DNA of 54,391 bases from Spongiactinospora rosea (GTDB lineage: Bacteria > Actinomycetota > Actinomycetes > Streptosporangiales > Streptosporangiaceae), in contig NZ_QMEY01000039.1 of NCBI RefSeq assembly GCF_003315795.1, forward strand, positions 1 to 54,391. Reading direction: 5' to 3'. Shown here one piece after another: positions 34,301-41,703 of this stretch. Position 1 is the first letter of the stretch. Every line of letters starts with the position of its first letter. The translations under genes and the position numbers were made by a program. The notes under the pieces were generated by a model that did no database searches, had not been told where the DNA came from, and saw only the letters and a list, made by a program, of their open reading frames with translations.

Positions 34301-35909
34301 GTTCACGCTGGGCAAGCACCCCTTCCAGCCGCACGCCGGCGCCGATGGCGACCTGCTCCGCTTCGCCGATCTGGACGGCGACGGGCACCCCGACTGCGCC
34401 TTCGTCCAACCGGACGGCACCCTGACGGTCTATCGGTGGGACTGGTCCAAGCCGATGGGCGAACGGATGTGCGCCATCCAGTACGTGGGCGACCCGCACG
34501 TCTACAACGACGGCAAGACAGGAGGCAAGCTGACGCCCCCGGCCGGGGTGAAGGTCCGCTTCGCCGACGTCACCGGCGGCGGCCGGGACGACTTCCTGAT
34601 CATCAGGCCGGACGGCACCACCACCGCGTGGTTCAACGAGAACTTCAAGACCGACCGGACCATGCCGTACCTGGACTGGCAGAAGCTCAACCGGGTCGCC
34701 GCGAGCCGCGGCGAGCCCAGCGAGATCAGGAACGCCGACCTCAACGGCGACAACCGCGACGACCGGATCCTGGTCACCCCCGGCGGCGGCGCCAGGGCCT
34801 GGATCAACGAAGGCCCCCGGGGAGGATTCAGCCGTTACCGTGACATCGGCAAGATCGCCGAAGACTCCGGCATCGCCCGCTACGACGTCCACTTCCCCGA
34901 CATCGATGGCGACGGCAAGGCGGACTTCGCCCGCATCACCTCCAACGGCAGGATCTCCGCGTGGATCAACAAGCTGCCGGACGACTACTTCGACAGCTTC
35001 CACGGGCCGGGTCAGCCGGTACACGAGCCGCGCAAGCTGGGCCCGAGCTGGGAGCCGCTCGGCCTCATCCAGCCCGACGTTCGCTCCGACGCGGTCAAGC
35101 TGTGGTGGGCGGACATCAACCGGGACCGCAAGGCCGAGCAGGTGGTGGTCAAAGCGGACGGTTCCTTCCAGTTCTACTGGAACAACGGTCCGGACGGACA
35201 GGGCTGGAAGGCGTTCACCGAAGGCGAGCACCCCTTCCGGCCGCCCGCCGGAGCCGACGGTGACAAGCTGCGGTTCCCCGACCTGGACGGCGACGGGCAC
35301 CCCGACTGCGCCTTCGTCGAACCGGACGGCACCATGAAGGTCTACCGGTGGGACTGGTCCAAACCGATGGGCCAACGCATGTGCGCCATCCCCTACGACG
35401 GCGACGCCAACGTCTACAACGAGGGCAAGACAGGAGGCAAGCTGACACCCCCGCCAGGGTCGAAGGTCCGCTTCGCGGACATCACCAACAGGGGCCGGGA
35501 CGACTATCTGATCATCCGGCCGGACGGCACCACCACCGTCTGGATCAACCAGAACTTCCAGAACAACGGCGAGCTGGCCTGGTTCGAGCCCATGCGCATC
35601 TTCGACGGCGGTGATGGCGACCGCGAGATCAGGCACGCCGACCTCAACGGCGACGGCCTGGACGACCGGATCCTGGTCACCCCCGGCGGTGGCGCCAGAG
35701 CCTGGATCAGCGTACGCGGGGAACTCTTCTCCAGCTTCCGGGACATCGGCAAGATCGCCGAGGACTCCGGCGCCGCCCGCTTCGACGTCCACTTCCCGGA
35801 CATCAACGGGGACGGCAAGGCCGACTTCGCCCGAATGACCTCCAACGGCCAGGTCACCGCCTGGCTCAACAAGCTCCCCGCCGACTACTTCCGCACCTTC
35901 CACCCCTGA
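31344..35909 (+). CDS. Secreted DNase I/CdtB-like nuclease + two SGNH esterases + VCBS propeller
   Basis: A 1521-aa protein with GGAAAGGGA before the ATG and a signal peptide (1-37). Residues 40-305 are a DNase I/CdtB-like endonuclease with a full set of active-site positions: TWN (Asn46), QE (Glu73), His177, GDWN (Asp214, Asn216) and SDH (Asp298, His299). A Ser-Pro linker follows. The first SGNH esterase (345-670) has GDSYISGE, GGND and AIHPN. A second SGNH domain (687-890) has GSSTTWG, GGND and DGVHPND. Residues 928-1521 are VCBS/FG-GAP repeats in two copies 304 residues apart. It is probably a multi-enzyme secreted effector or scavenger; the fusion is unusual. Confidence 0.88.
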   Translation: MSGLLGRWRRRTADLLALTLVAGLLVIVPTTPSAQAAVTKVAMTWNLAGGGDTPRTVPALMRDNRVTVAALQEVANGNFMGLTPTNHDVPYLNRDGKPSTPQRWRVEQYTIANDINATAFVIRTHSNNRGLAVVTTDNIANVTANVHVLNIQKDRKDKTAFPALGVKVGDAWYYSIHATTQPKRANNNADLLLEDIATLHGQPGFDSDWAVMGDWNRYPTEDGTAWRAATRNLRGDALTSFSVSQMALSVATDLDPGERIISQGAKTYEGGAQLDYMVAKGAGDNYHASRAKSTHKSDHYPVFFGPASNPGTCVGGPSPSPSPSPADAVRAAAEEACPIDDVPAMAVSMGDSYISGEAGRWQGNANAPDRGDSYGTDRAADGTQVYEKNGDGSDACHRSDVAEIKGAEIAGVPKSRMFNIACSGAETKHLLSESFKGERPQIEQLTDLAGEFQANTIVVSIGGNDLGFAKIVESCGNQFMKFFGSCYLAADRILKERLPNVGRDVARVLSTIRDTMAEAGQDETSYRLIIQSYPSPLPSAEEVRYPGDHYDRYIQGGCPFYDDDLNWTHDGAMKGIGDMLRGAADETGAAFLDLKDAFAGHELCSKSTRQAKSSESLANPIPMAEAEWVRFVQGYTSAGDWVEAIHPNAFGQKVLSDCLTDAVQRMATSNQRHLSCAGRPDGPGMRLRPMALGSSTTWGQGSSHGNGYRDVAGRGLQTLLDGSTPIGSSPPVDWVGSVKVGTMADRDVEGWRGFRIHEIAGKADCAVETYQPNVITLIAGGNDVTQNYEMGGAIGRLESLIEQVGRDAPGTTVLVAGIQHYHDAATDERGEAFTAQIPGLVNRLVGRGLRVVYTDITRLGDADIGSDGVHPNDQGYAKIGEAFVEAAAKAWDRKWIRPPNPQAPDAGSNPCGSRDDGGGDPEDDPHDLGQYWEGRGVIQPEGRPGAVKLWMADINRDRKAEQIVVRKDGSFDFYWNDGPDGNGWKPFTLGKHPFQPHAGADGDLLRFADLDGDGHPDCAFVQPDGTLTVYRWDWSKPMGERMCAIQYVGDPHVYNDGKTGGKLTPPAGVKVRFADVTGGGRDDFLIIRPDGTTTAWFNENFKTDRTMPYLDWQKLNRVAASRGEPSEIRNADLNGDNRDDRILVTPGGGARAWINEGPRGGFSRYRDIGKIAEDSGIARYDVHFPDIDGDGKADFARITSNGRISAWINKLPDDYFDSFHGPGQPVHEPRKLGPSWEPLGLIQPDVRSDAVKLWWADINRDRKAEQVVVKADGSFQFYWNNGPDGQGWKAFTEGEHPFRPPAGADGDKLRFPDLDGDGHPDCAFVEPDGTMKVYRWDWSKPMGQRMCAIPYDGDANVYNEGKTGGKLTPPPGSKVRFADITNRGRDDYLIIRPDGTTTVWINQNFQNNGELAWFEPMRIFDGGDGDREIRHADLNGDGLDDRILVTPGGGARAWISVRGELFSSFRDIGKIAEDSGAARFDVHFPDINGDGKADFARMTSNGQVTAWLNKLPADYFRTFHP
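34125..35906 (+). repeat. 912-bp tandem duplication of VCBS propeller region
   Basis: The protein segment starting LGQYWEGRGVIQP is repeated as LGPSWEPLGLIQP 912 bases later. Matching blocks run to the end of the gene (ADINRDRKAEQ, DLDGDGHPDCAFV, TGGKLTPP, LVTPGGGARAWI, KIAEDSG). The DNA copies are close but not identical, so this is a fairly recent internal duplication. Confidence 0.9.
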
Positions 35910-35921
35910 TCCCTGTCCGAA

Positions 35922-35955
35922 TCGGCCCTCGGTGCGGAAACGCACCGAGGGCCGA
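35922..35955. terminator. Bidirectional hairpin terminator
   Basis: TCGGCCCTCGGTGCG and CGCACCGAGGGCCGA form a perfect 15-bp stem with a GAAA loop, between the two convergent effector-like genes. Confidence 0.92.
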
Positions 35956-35976
35956 GGCATTCTTGTGAAGGGCCGA

Positions 35977-38337
35977 TCAGGCGGGGTCGCCGCCGTTGTT
36001 GATCCACGCCTGGACGCTGCCCGTGCGCAGGTCCCAGATCAGGTAGTCGTCGCGCTGGTCGCCGTCGATGTCGGCGAAGGCCAGGCCCTCATTCTCCGCG
36101 ATCCCGACGCCCGAGGCGATCTGCCCGCGCGGCGCCCAGCCGGGCGTGCCGTCCCGGTCGCCGCCGCGGTTCAGCCAGGCGGTCGCGCGACCGCTGGGGT
36201 ACTTGGTCACCACGTAGTCGGCGCGCGTGTCGCAGTCCACGTTGGCGAAGCGGAGCCCGTCGCCCGGCTCAAGGACGCCCGAGGCGATCTGCCCGCGCGG
36301 GATCCAGCCTGGCTTGCCGTCCCGGTCGCCGCCGATGTTCGTCCAAGCGCTCACCGCGCCGCTGCTGACATCGGTCACGACCAGGTAGTCGTCCCGTGCG
36401 TCGCCGTTGATGTCGGCGAACGCGGGCCCGGCCTCGCCCTCGACTCCGGACGCGATCTGCCCGCGCGGCACCCAGCCGGGCTGCCCGTCCCGGTCGCCGC
36501 CCGCGTCCATCCAGGCGCGCACGGCCTTCGTCCTGACGTTGACCACCAGGTAGTCGTCCCGTTTGTCACCGTCGATGTCGGCGAAGTCGATCACCTCTTC
36601 GTCGCCGTGCCCGACGCCGGAGGCGATCTGACCGCGCGGCACCCAGCCGGGCTGCCCGTCCCGGTCGCCGCCCGCGTTCATCCACGCCCGTACCGCGCCG
36701 GTCTTGTCGTTGACCACCAGGTAGTCGTCCCGCCGGTCGCCGTCGATGTCGGCGAAGGTGACCCGCTCGTCCGCGCCGTACTCGACACCGGAGGCGATCT
36801 GGCCGCGCGGAATCCAGCGGTTCTGGGCGTCGCTGCACAGCGGTGTGCCAGGCGAGTCGCTGATCCAGCCCTTGGCCGCCGCACGGAGCAGGGCCTTGTG
36901 GAAGGCGTCGGCCATCTTGCGGTAGCCGTTGTCGTTCGGGTGCAGGGAGTCCACGAGGTCGCCGGACGTCACCATGCTCATGTCGGCCAGGGCGATCATC
37001 CGGCCCATCCCCACCCGCTTCTCGACGATCGCGGGGATCTCCTTGTTGAAGGCGTCGATCCTGCCCTGGACCCGGGAATCCTTGGACGGCACCAGGTTGG
37101 CCACCACGATCAGCGCCGTCGGGGCGTCCTCGAAGACCTGGTCGACCAGGACCTTCAGCGCGTCCGGGGCCGCGCCGGCGTCGCCGCGGTCCATGTCGTT
37201 GGTACCGGCGTGCACCAGCACCACGTTGGGCCGCCACAGCGGGACCGCCGTGTCGGCCGAGTTCGCGATCTGGCCGATCATCGCGCCGGAGTGGCCCTCG
37301 TTGTCGGGGTCGGACAGCCGCCCGGACCGCATCGAGCCGACGAAGTCGAGGCTCTTGGTCTTGCCGTCGAGCTTGTTCCACAGGTCGGCGCGGTAGCTGG
37401 ACTGGGTGGAGCTGCCGATGCCGTAGGTGATGGAGTCGCCCAGCGGCATGATCCGCAGATCCCGCTTCTTCAGCTCCTCCGCGCCCTTCCTCTCCTCGTC
37501 GTCATCATCGTCGGGCGGCAGGTTCGGGTCGGGCATGCCCGCCGGCAGGCGGTGTTCGCCGGGGTTGAAGTCGAACGGCAGATCCTTGTGGGCCTCTTCG
37601 ACGTTCTTCCGGAAGGTGTCGTCCTGGTCTTTGAGTCCGAAGGTGGCCTTGCCCCAGTTGTGCCCGGCGAGGGTGTCCCGCACTCTGGTCGAGGGGTAGC
37701 CCTCCCAGCTCACCAGATCCGGGAGGTGCCATCTGCGGTAGTGGTTCTGCAATGGATGATTCGCATCGGCGAAGCGGAACCCGTGCGTGAACCCCCCGTC
37801 CTTGTGGTAGACGATCTTCGGGTGGGTGCCATCGAGGAACTCGACGTCGGCGGCCTTCTTGATGTCGTAGTCGCCGTGGAGGGAAGTGGCGACGTACTCG
37901 GCCTTGTCGTCCTTGGTCCAGACGATGGTGTGCTCCCAGTCGTGCGTGTGCCCGCAGACGTCGCAGCCGGGTTGTGTGGTCTGGTCCTTCTGGAAGTACA
38001 GGTCGTACATGTGCGCGCACCACCCGTTGGTGTTACACCGGGAACGCGCGTACATGTTGCTGTTGTCCAGGTCGGACGCGTCGCGGCAGGCGCCGTTCAG
38101 CGCCCCGCCGAGGGGCAGACCCGGGGTCAGGGTCCCGTCGGGGCCGATGGCCACGGACGCGTAACAGCCGTCCTCGTCATAGTCCATGGCGGGCTGGAAC
38201 CGGAGGTTCGCGACGCTGGCGTTCTCCTTGATCTCCGGCGGCGGCGGCTCGGCGTGGGCGGGCGTGGCCACGGCGATCACGATCCCCAAACCGGCGATCA
38301 GGCTCGCGATCAGGCTCGCGCATAATGATCTTCTCAA
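35977..38337 (-). CDS. Secreted NPP1 (NLP) cytolysin + SGNH esterase + VCBS repeats
   Basis: A 786-aa protein. The start is TTG, with GGGGAG six bases upstream; signal peptide 1-29. Residues 40-250 are a necrosis-inducing NPP1 domain: GHTHDWEHTIVW (129-140) is the family's GHRHDWE heptapeptide, and the surrounding YDEDGCY, WHLPDL and WGKATF fit. Residues 293-490 are an SGNH hydrolase with GDSITYG (Ser302), GTND (378-381) and DSLHPND (Asp463, His466). Residues 508-786 hold five repeats of about 50 residues (PRGQIASGV...FADIDGD.RDDYLV...AWMNAGGDRDG), a VCBS propeller. NLPs lyse plant membranes by binding sphingolipids. Here the toxin is one module of a larger secreted protein. Confidence 0.88.
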   Translation of the reverse strand: MRRSLCASLIASLIAGLGIVIAVATPAHAEPPPPEIKENASVANLRFQPAMDYDEDGCYASVAIGPDGTLTPGLPLGGALNGACRDASDLDNSNMYARSRCNTNGWCAHMYDLYFQKDQTTQPGCDVCGHTHDWEHTIVWTKDDKAEYVATSLHGDYDIKKAADVEFLDGTHPKIVYHKDGGFTHGFRFADANHPLQNHYRRWHLPDLVSWEGYPSTRVRDTLAGHNWGKATFGLKDQDDTFRKNVEEAHKDLPFDFNPGEHRLPAGMPDPNLPPDDDDDEERKGAEELKKRDLRIMPLGDSITYGIGSSTQSSYRADLWNKLDGKTKSLDFVGSMRSGRLSDPDNEGHSGAMIGQIANSADTAVPLWRPNVVLVHAGTNDMDRGDAGAAPDALKVLVDQVFEDAPTALIVVANLVPSKDSRVQGRIDAFNKEIPAIVEKRVGMGRMIALADMSMVTSGDLVDSLHPNDNGYRKMADAFHKALLRAAAKGWISDSPGTPLCSDAQNRWIPRGQIASGVEYGADERVTFADIDGDRRDDYLVVNDKTGAVRAWMNAGGDRDGQPGWVPRGQIASGVGHGDEEVIDFADIDGDKRDDYLVVNVRTKAVRAWMDAGGDRDGQPGWVPRGQIASGVEGEAGPAFADINGDARDDYLVVTDVSSGAVSAWTNIGGDRDGKPGWIPRGQIASGVLEPGDGLRFANVDCDTRADYVVTKYPSGRATAWLNRGGDRDGTPGWAPRGQIASGVGIAENEGLAFADIDGDQRDDYLIWDLRTGSVQAWINNGGDPA

Positions 38338-38467
38338 TTGGCACTCCCCAGGATGGCGTCCCCGGATCACGCCATTCGGCGGACCCGGTTCTCATACGCG
38401 CGCATCCTCTGTCACCTCACCGGCCCGTACCAGACCGATTCGGTGCCCATGTTCAGTCCACTTTCTA

Positions 38468-39010
38468 CTACGCCTTCTGCTCGGCGGGGCGGGAAGTGCC
38501 GTTCGGCGACGGGTGCGGGAGGAAGCCGCCGAACCGGCGGCCGTGGTACACCAGCGGGTGGCTTTCCGGATCGACCGAAACGTCCATCACCAGGCCCACC
38601 AGCAGAATGTGATCGCCGATCTCGGTGGCCGCGTGCTGCGAGCAGATCAGCCGCGCGGAGACGTCGTCCAGCAGCGGTAATCCGCGCGGCCCGAGGTGCC
38701 ATCTGGTGGGGGCGGCGAAACGGTCCACCCCTTTGCGGGAGAACCGCGTGGCCAGTTCGCTCTGGCCGCCCGCGAGAATGTTGGCCGCGAAATGCGCGGA
38801 CGTACTCAGGCCCGGCGCGCTGGCGGACCGGCGGTCGATGTAGAAGGACACCAGAGGAGGGCTCAGGCTGGCCGAGGTGAACGTGGTCACGGTGAGGCCC
38901 ACCGGCACGCCGTCGGACTCGGCGGTGATCACGACCACGCCCGCGGCGTGCAGCCGGAGCGCACCCCGGAACGCCTCGCCATCGATCGCGCGCGCCGGAA
39001 CCTCTTTCAT
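38468..39010 (-). CDS. Flavin reductase family protein (FMN-binding)
   Basis: A 180-aa protein of the HpaC-type short flavin reductase family. FRGALRLHAAGVVVITAESDGVPVGLTVTTFTSASLSPPLVSFYIDRRSAS matches the flavin-binding split barrel; HFAANILAGGQ and a late GDHILLVGLVMDV with PLVYHGRRFGGF complete the pattern. GGGAGGGCGAG precedes the ATG. Such enzymes supply reduced FMN or FAD to two-component monooxygenases. No monooxygenase partner is adjacent. The 38338-38467 gap beyond its stop holds the promoter of the NLP gene. Confidence 0.9.
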   Translation of the reverse strand: MKEVPARAIDGEAFRGALRLHAAGVVVITAESDGVPVGLTVTTFTSASLSPPLVSFYIDRRSASAPGLSTSAHFAANILAGGQSELATRFSRKGVDRFAAPTRWHLGPRGLPLLDDVSARLICSQHAATEIGDHILLVGLVMDVSVDPESHPLVYHGRRFGGFLPHPSPNGTSRPAEQKA

Positions 39011-39166
39011 CTCGCCCTCCCAATGGGTCCGATTTCCCGCCCACCGTAAGCCGCGATCCTCACCGCACTCCAGACCGCGCCCACCAAGGAGGCGTAGCCG
39101 CGCGCGGCCACCGGATTATTCCGCGATCCGGGGGAAGAATTCATCTGCGCACCGCCATTACCCCGG

Positions 39167-39196
39167 TTGACACCACTCCTGACCCGGGCATAGCAT
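39167..39196 (+). promoter_or_regulatory. Promoter of the StrR-like gene
   Basis: TTGACA and TAGCAT are separated by 18 bases, about 105 bases upstream of the start codon. A CTTATAAG palindrome follows at 39198-39205. The rest of 39011-39300 shows no gene. Confidence 0.6.
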
Positions 39197-39300
39197 CCTT
39201 ATAAGTGATCTTTCGCACACCCAGCGTCACATCCAGCGTCACACCCCCGCGACCCGCACAACGATGGCGACTGCGTTACCTCCGCGACAGGCGAGGAGAC

Positions 39301-40344
39301 ATGTCGAAAGACTCGTTGGCCAGGTCACCACAAATTCCACCGCCGGAAACCCCGGCACGCGTGGCGAATTCCCGAAATCAGTTATCCGGAATAATCGGCG
39401 AGCGCTTTTCCGAGCCGCGCAGGCTGCCGATCGCCTCGCTGCGCGCGGCCGACTCGCCGCGCCGCGGCGGTGAGGACGCCGAGCACGTCCGGCTGCTCGC
39501 CGAGCAGGACGCGCCGCTGCCCCCCATCGTGGTCCACCGCCCGACCATGCGGGTGATCGACGGCATGCACCGGCTCAGGGCCGCCGCGCTGCGCGGCGAG
39601 CGGGAGATCGAGGCGGTGTTCTTCGACGGGCCGCGGGACGACGCGTTCGTCCTCTCCGTCGGCCTCAACTCCGCGCACGGCCTGCCGCTCACCCAGGCCG
39701 ACCGCAACGCCGCCGCGGAGCGGATCATCACCACCCACTGGCACTGGTCGGACCGGGCCATCGCCTCGGTCGCGGGTGTCTCCGCCAAGACGGTGGGCGC
39801 GCTGCGGCGCCGTTCGACCGGGGAGGTTCCGCACTCGAACGCCCGGGTGGGCCGGGACGGCAGGGTCCGGGCGGTCGATCCCGCCGTGGGTCGCAGGCGG
39901 GCGGGCGCGGTGCTCGCCGAGCGGCCCGGGGCCTCGCTGCGCGAGATCGCCGCCAGGGCCGGGATCTCGCTGTCCACCGCCAAGGACGTACGCGAGCGGG
40001 TGCGCAGCGGCCAGGACCCGCTGCCGCCCCGCCAGCGCGGCGCGCCCCGGGCCGCCCCCGCTCCCACCCCTCCCTGCAGAAGGCCGGACCGCGACGAGAT
40101 CGACGCCGAGCTGCGGCCGATCGTCCAGACCCTCAAACGCGACCCCGCGCTGCGGCAGAGCGAGATGGGCCGGCGGGTGCTCACCCTGCTCGACGTGCAC
40201 GCCCTTGAGTCGGCCGAGTGGGACAAACTCGCGGCCAACGTACCGACGCACTGCGCGACCACGGTCGCCGACGCGGCCCGCAAGTGCGCCGCCTCCCTCC
40301 AGAACTTCGCCTCGGAGCTGGAACGCCGCGACGCCCCGCGCTGA
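39301..40344 (+). CDS. StrR-like ParB-domain transcriptional regulator with TTA codon
   Basis: A 347-aa protein. Residues 40-130 form a ParB/StrR N-terminal domain (PIASLRAADSPRRGGEDAEHVRLLAEQDAPLPPIVVHRPTMRVIDGMHRLRAAALRGE). This closely follows the pathway activator StrR of streptomycin clusters. WSDRAIASVAGVSAKTVGALRR (about 150) and ASLREIAARAGISLSTAKDVRERV (about 215) are helix-turn-helix motifs. Codon 28 is TTA, so expression may depend on bldA-type tRNA, as known for several antibiotic activators. GAGGAG lies close to the ATG. No antibiotic cluster is next to it, so targets are unclear. Confidence 0.87.
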   Translation: MSKDSLARSPQIPPPETPARVANSRNQLSGIIGERFSEPRRLPIASLRAADSPRRGGEDAEHVRLLAEQDAPLPPIVVHRPTMRVIDGMHRLRAAALRGEREIEAVFFDGPRDDAFVLSVGLNSAHGLPLTQADRNAAAERIITTHWHWSDRAIASVAGVSAKTVGALRRRSTGEVPHSNARVGRDGRVRAVDPAVGRRRAGAVLAERPGASLREIAARAGISLSTAKDVRERVRSGQDPLPPRQRGAPRAAPAPTPPCRRPDRDEIDAELRPIVQTLKRDPALRQSEMGRRVLTLLDVHALESAEWDKLAANVPTHCATTVADAARKCAASLQNFASELERRDAPR

Positions 40345-40408
40345 ACCCGGATCACCCTCCGCATTTGGGCTCGGCCAGAATCGGGCGTTCGGCGAGCACA
40401 TCGAGGTC

Positions 40409-40639
40409 GTGGTGGCGATGCGCACGCTCGACGGATCGTGCGAAAGCGCCGGGATCGGCCAGGTGGATTTTGTGAACCTGTCGAGATTCGGCACCGACAC
40501 CGCCGACCTGCTGTCCTGGCTCGCCGACCACGGCTACGCCATGCGCGCCTGGCGGCACGGCGCCTGGGAGCGGGTCTCCGGCGTGTCCCCGGCCCACCGC
40601 AACTACCTGTTCACCGCCAAGGGCCCGGCCGGCCGCTGA
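40409..40639 (+). CDS. Small hypothetical protein
   Basis: About 76 aa. The GTG at 40409 follows GAGG; the ATG three codons later is the alternative. VDFVNLSRFGTDTADLLSWLADHGYAMRAWRHGAWERVSGV is amphipathic and looks like a compact alpha/beta domain. It lies 64 bases after the StrR-like gene, same strand, so it may share its transcript. No family is recognised. Confidence 0.5.
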   Translation: MVAMRTLDGSCESAGIGQVDFVNLSRFGTDTADLLSWLADHGYAMRAWRHGAWERVSGVSPAHRNYLFTAKGPAGR

Positions 40640-40683
40640 AGGCTGGTCCGGGCCCTTGATGCAGCTTGATGCAGGGGTGCAGG

Positions 40684-41529
40684 TCAGAAGTCGAAGCGGT
40701 CCAGCTCGGCCGTTCCGGCGTCCTTCTTGTAAGAAAGCAGGTAGGGCTCGCCGTACAGCTCGAACGGGGCCAGCGTGGTCCAGCCGGTCGTCCAGCCCTG
40801 CTGCCAGACGCCGGTCCAGGAGCCGTCCTTGTGGAACTTGCTCAGGTCCGCCTCGCCCGAGCCGTTCTTGTAGGACAGCAGGTAGTACTCGCCGTCCGCC
40901 CTGAACGGGACGACGTTCGTCCAGCCGGTCGTCCAGCCCTGCTTCCACACATTGCTATAGGAGCCGTCCTTACCGAATTTGTCAAGGCTGGCCTCGCCCG
41001 TCCCGCTCTTGTAGGACAGCAGGTAATACTCACCGTACAGCTCGAAGGGGGCGAGCGTCGTCCAGCCCGTGCTCCACCCGTGCCGCCACACATTCGCGTA
41101 GGAACCGTCCTTACCGAACTTGTCCAGGCTCGCCTCGCCCGATCCGTTCTTATAGGACAGCAGGTAATACTCGCCGTACAGCTCGAACGGGGTCAGCGTG
41201 GTCCAGCCGGTGGTCCAGGTGTGCTGCCAGACGCCGCTGTAGGAGCCGTCCTTATTCCACTTGCTCAGGTCCGCATTTCCCGCCCCCGACTTGTAGGAGA
41301 GCAGGTAGTACTCGCCGTACAGCTCGAACGGGGTGAGCGTCGTCCAGCCCGTCGTCCAGCCCGCCTGCCACACCTCGTCGTACTCGCCGTCCTTGCGGAA
41401 CTTACTGAGATCGGCGTTTCCCGCCCCGCTCTTGTACGACAGCAGATAATATCCGCCGTACAGTTTGAAGGGTGCGAGCGTCGTCCACCCGGTCGTCCAG
41501 TCTTTGCGCCATATCTGCGTTAGCCCCAT
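40684..41529 (-). CDS. Six-repeat WTTGWT propeller/lectin-like protein
   Basis: A 281-aa protein made of six nearly identical 47-residue repeats, WTTGWTTLxPFELYGEYYLL then SYKxGxGEAxLDKFxKDGSYxxVWxxx, also visible as 141-bp DNA repeats. Regular aromatic strands suggest a six-bladed propeller or a repeat lectin. There is no signal peptide, no membrane segment and no Cys, so it is either cytoplasmic or exported by another route. It appears to be leaderless: a -10 box ends seven bases before the ATG and no ribosome binding site exists. The ligand is unknown. Confidence 0.8.
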   Translation of the reverse strand: MGLTQIWRKDWTTGWTTLAPFKLYGGYYLLSYKSGAGNADLSKFRKDGEYDEVWQAGWTTGWTTLTPFELYGEYYLLSYKSGAGNADLSKWNKDGSYSGVWQHTWTTGWTTLTPFELYGEYYLLSYKNGSGEASLDKFGKDGSYANVWRHGWSTGWTTLAPFELYGEYYLLSYKSGTGEASLDKFGKDGSYSNVWKQGWTTGWTNVVPFRADGEYYLLSYKNGSGEADLSKFHKDGSWTGVWQQGWTTGWTTLAPFELYGEPYLLSYKKDAGTAELDRFDF

Positions 41530-41579
41530 GCTGAGAGTTTTACGTGGGCCCCGAAGTCAGTCAACCCCGTTCTCAGCAT
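41528..41579 (-). promoter_or_regulatory. Leaderless promoter flanked by 9-bp inverted repeat
   Basis: On the minus strand TTGACT (41564-41559) and TAAAAC (41542-41537) are 16 bases apart, and the ATG of the repeat protein follows seven bases after the -10. The perfect inverted arms ATGCTGAGA (41528-41536) and TCTCAGCAT (41571-41579) enclose both boxes. One arm overlaps the start codon. Confidence 0.6.
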
Positions 41580-41637
41580 TCGGTATGGCTCGGCGTACAG
41601 TTCTGATCCGCATCATGCGAAAATGCAGGCCGCCAGG

Positions 41638-41659
41638 TAAGAAAATTGTCTATTTCTTA
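41638..41659. terminator. AT-rich hairpin downstream of the esterase gene
   Basis: TAAGAAA pairs with TTTCTTA around an eight-base loop. It lies 45 bases past the stop of the beta-lactamase-fold gene and may end its transcript. The stem is short and AT-rich, so confidence is low. Confidence 0.35.
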
Positions 41660-41703
41660 TCAGGCAGCCGAGTATTGACAACGCCGGGCGGCGATGGCAA
41701 CCG

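Noticed and set aside
33738..35960. 740-codon minus-strand frame inside the VCBS region
   Set aside because: It mirrors the tandem duplication of the real gene on the plus strand; its valine/aspartate-rich sequence has no motif.
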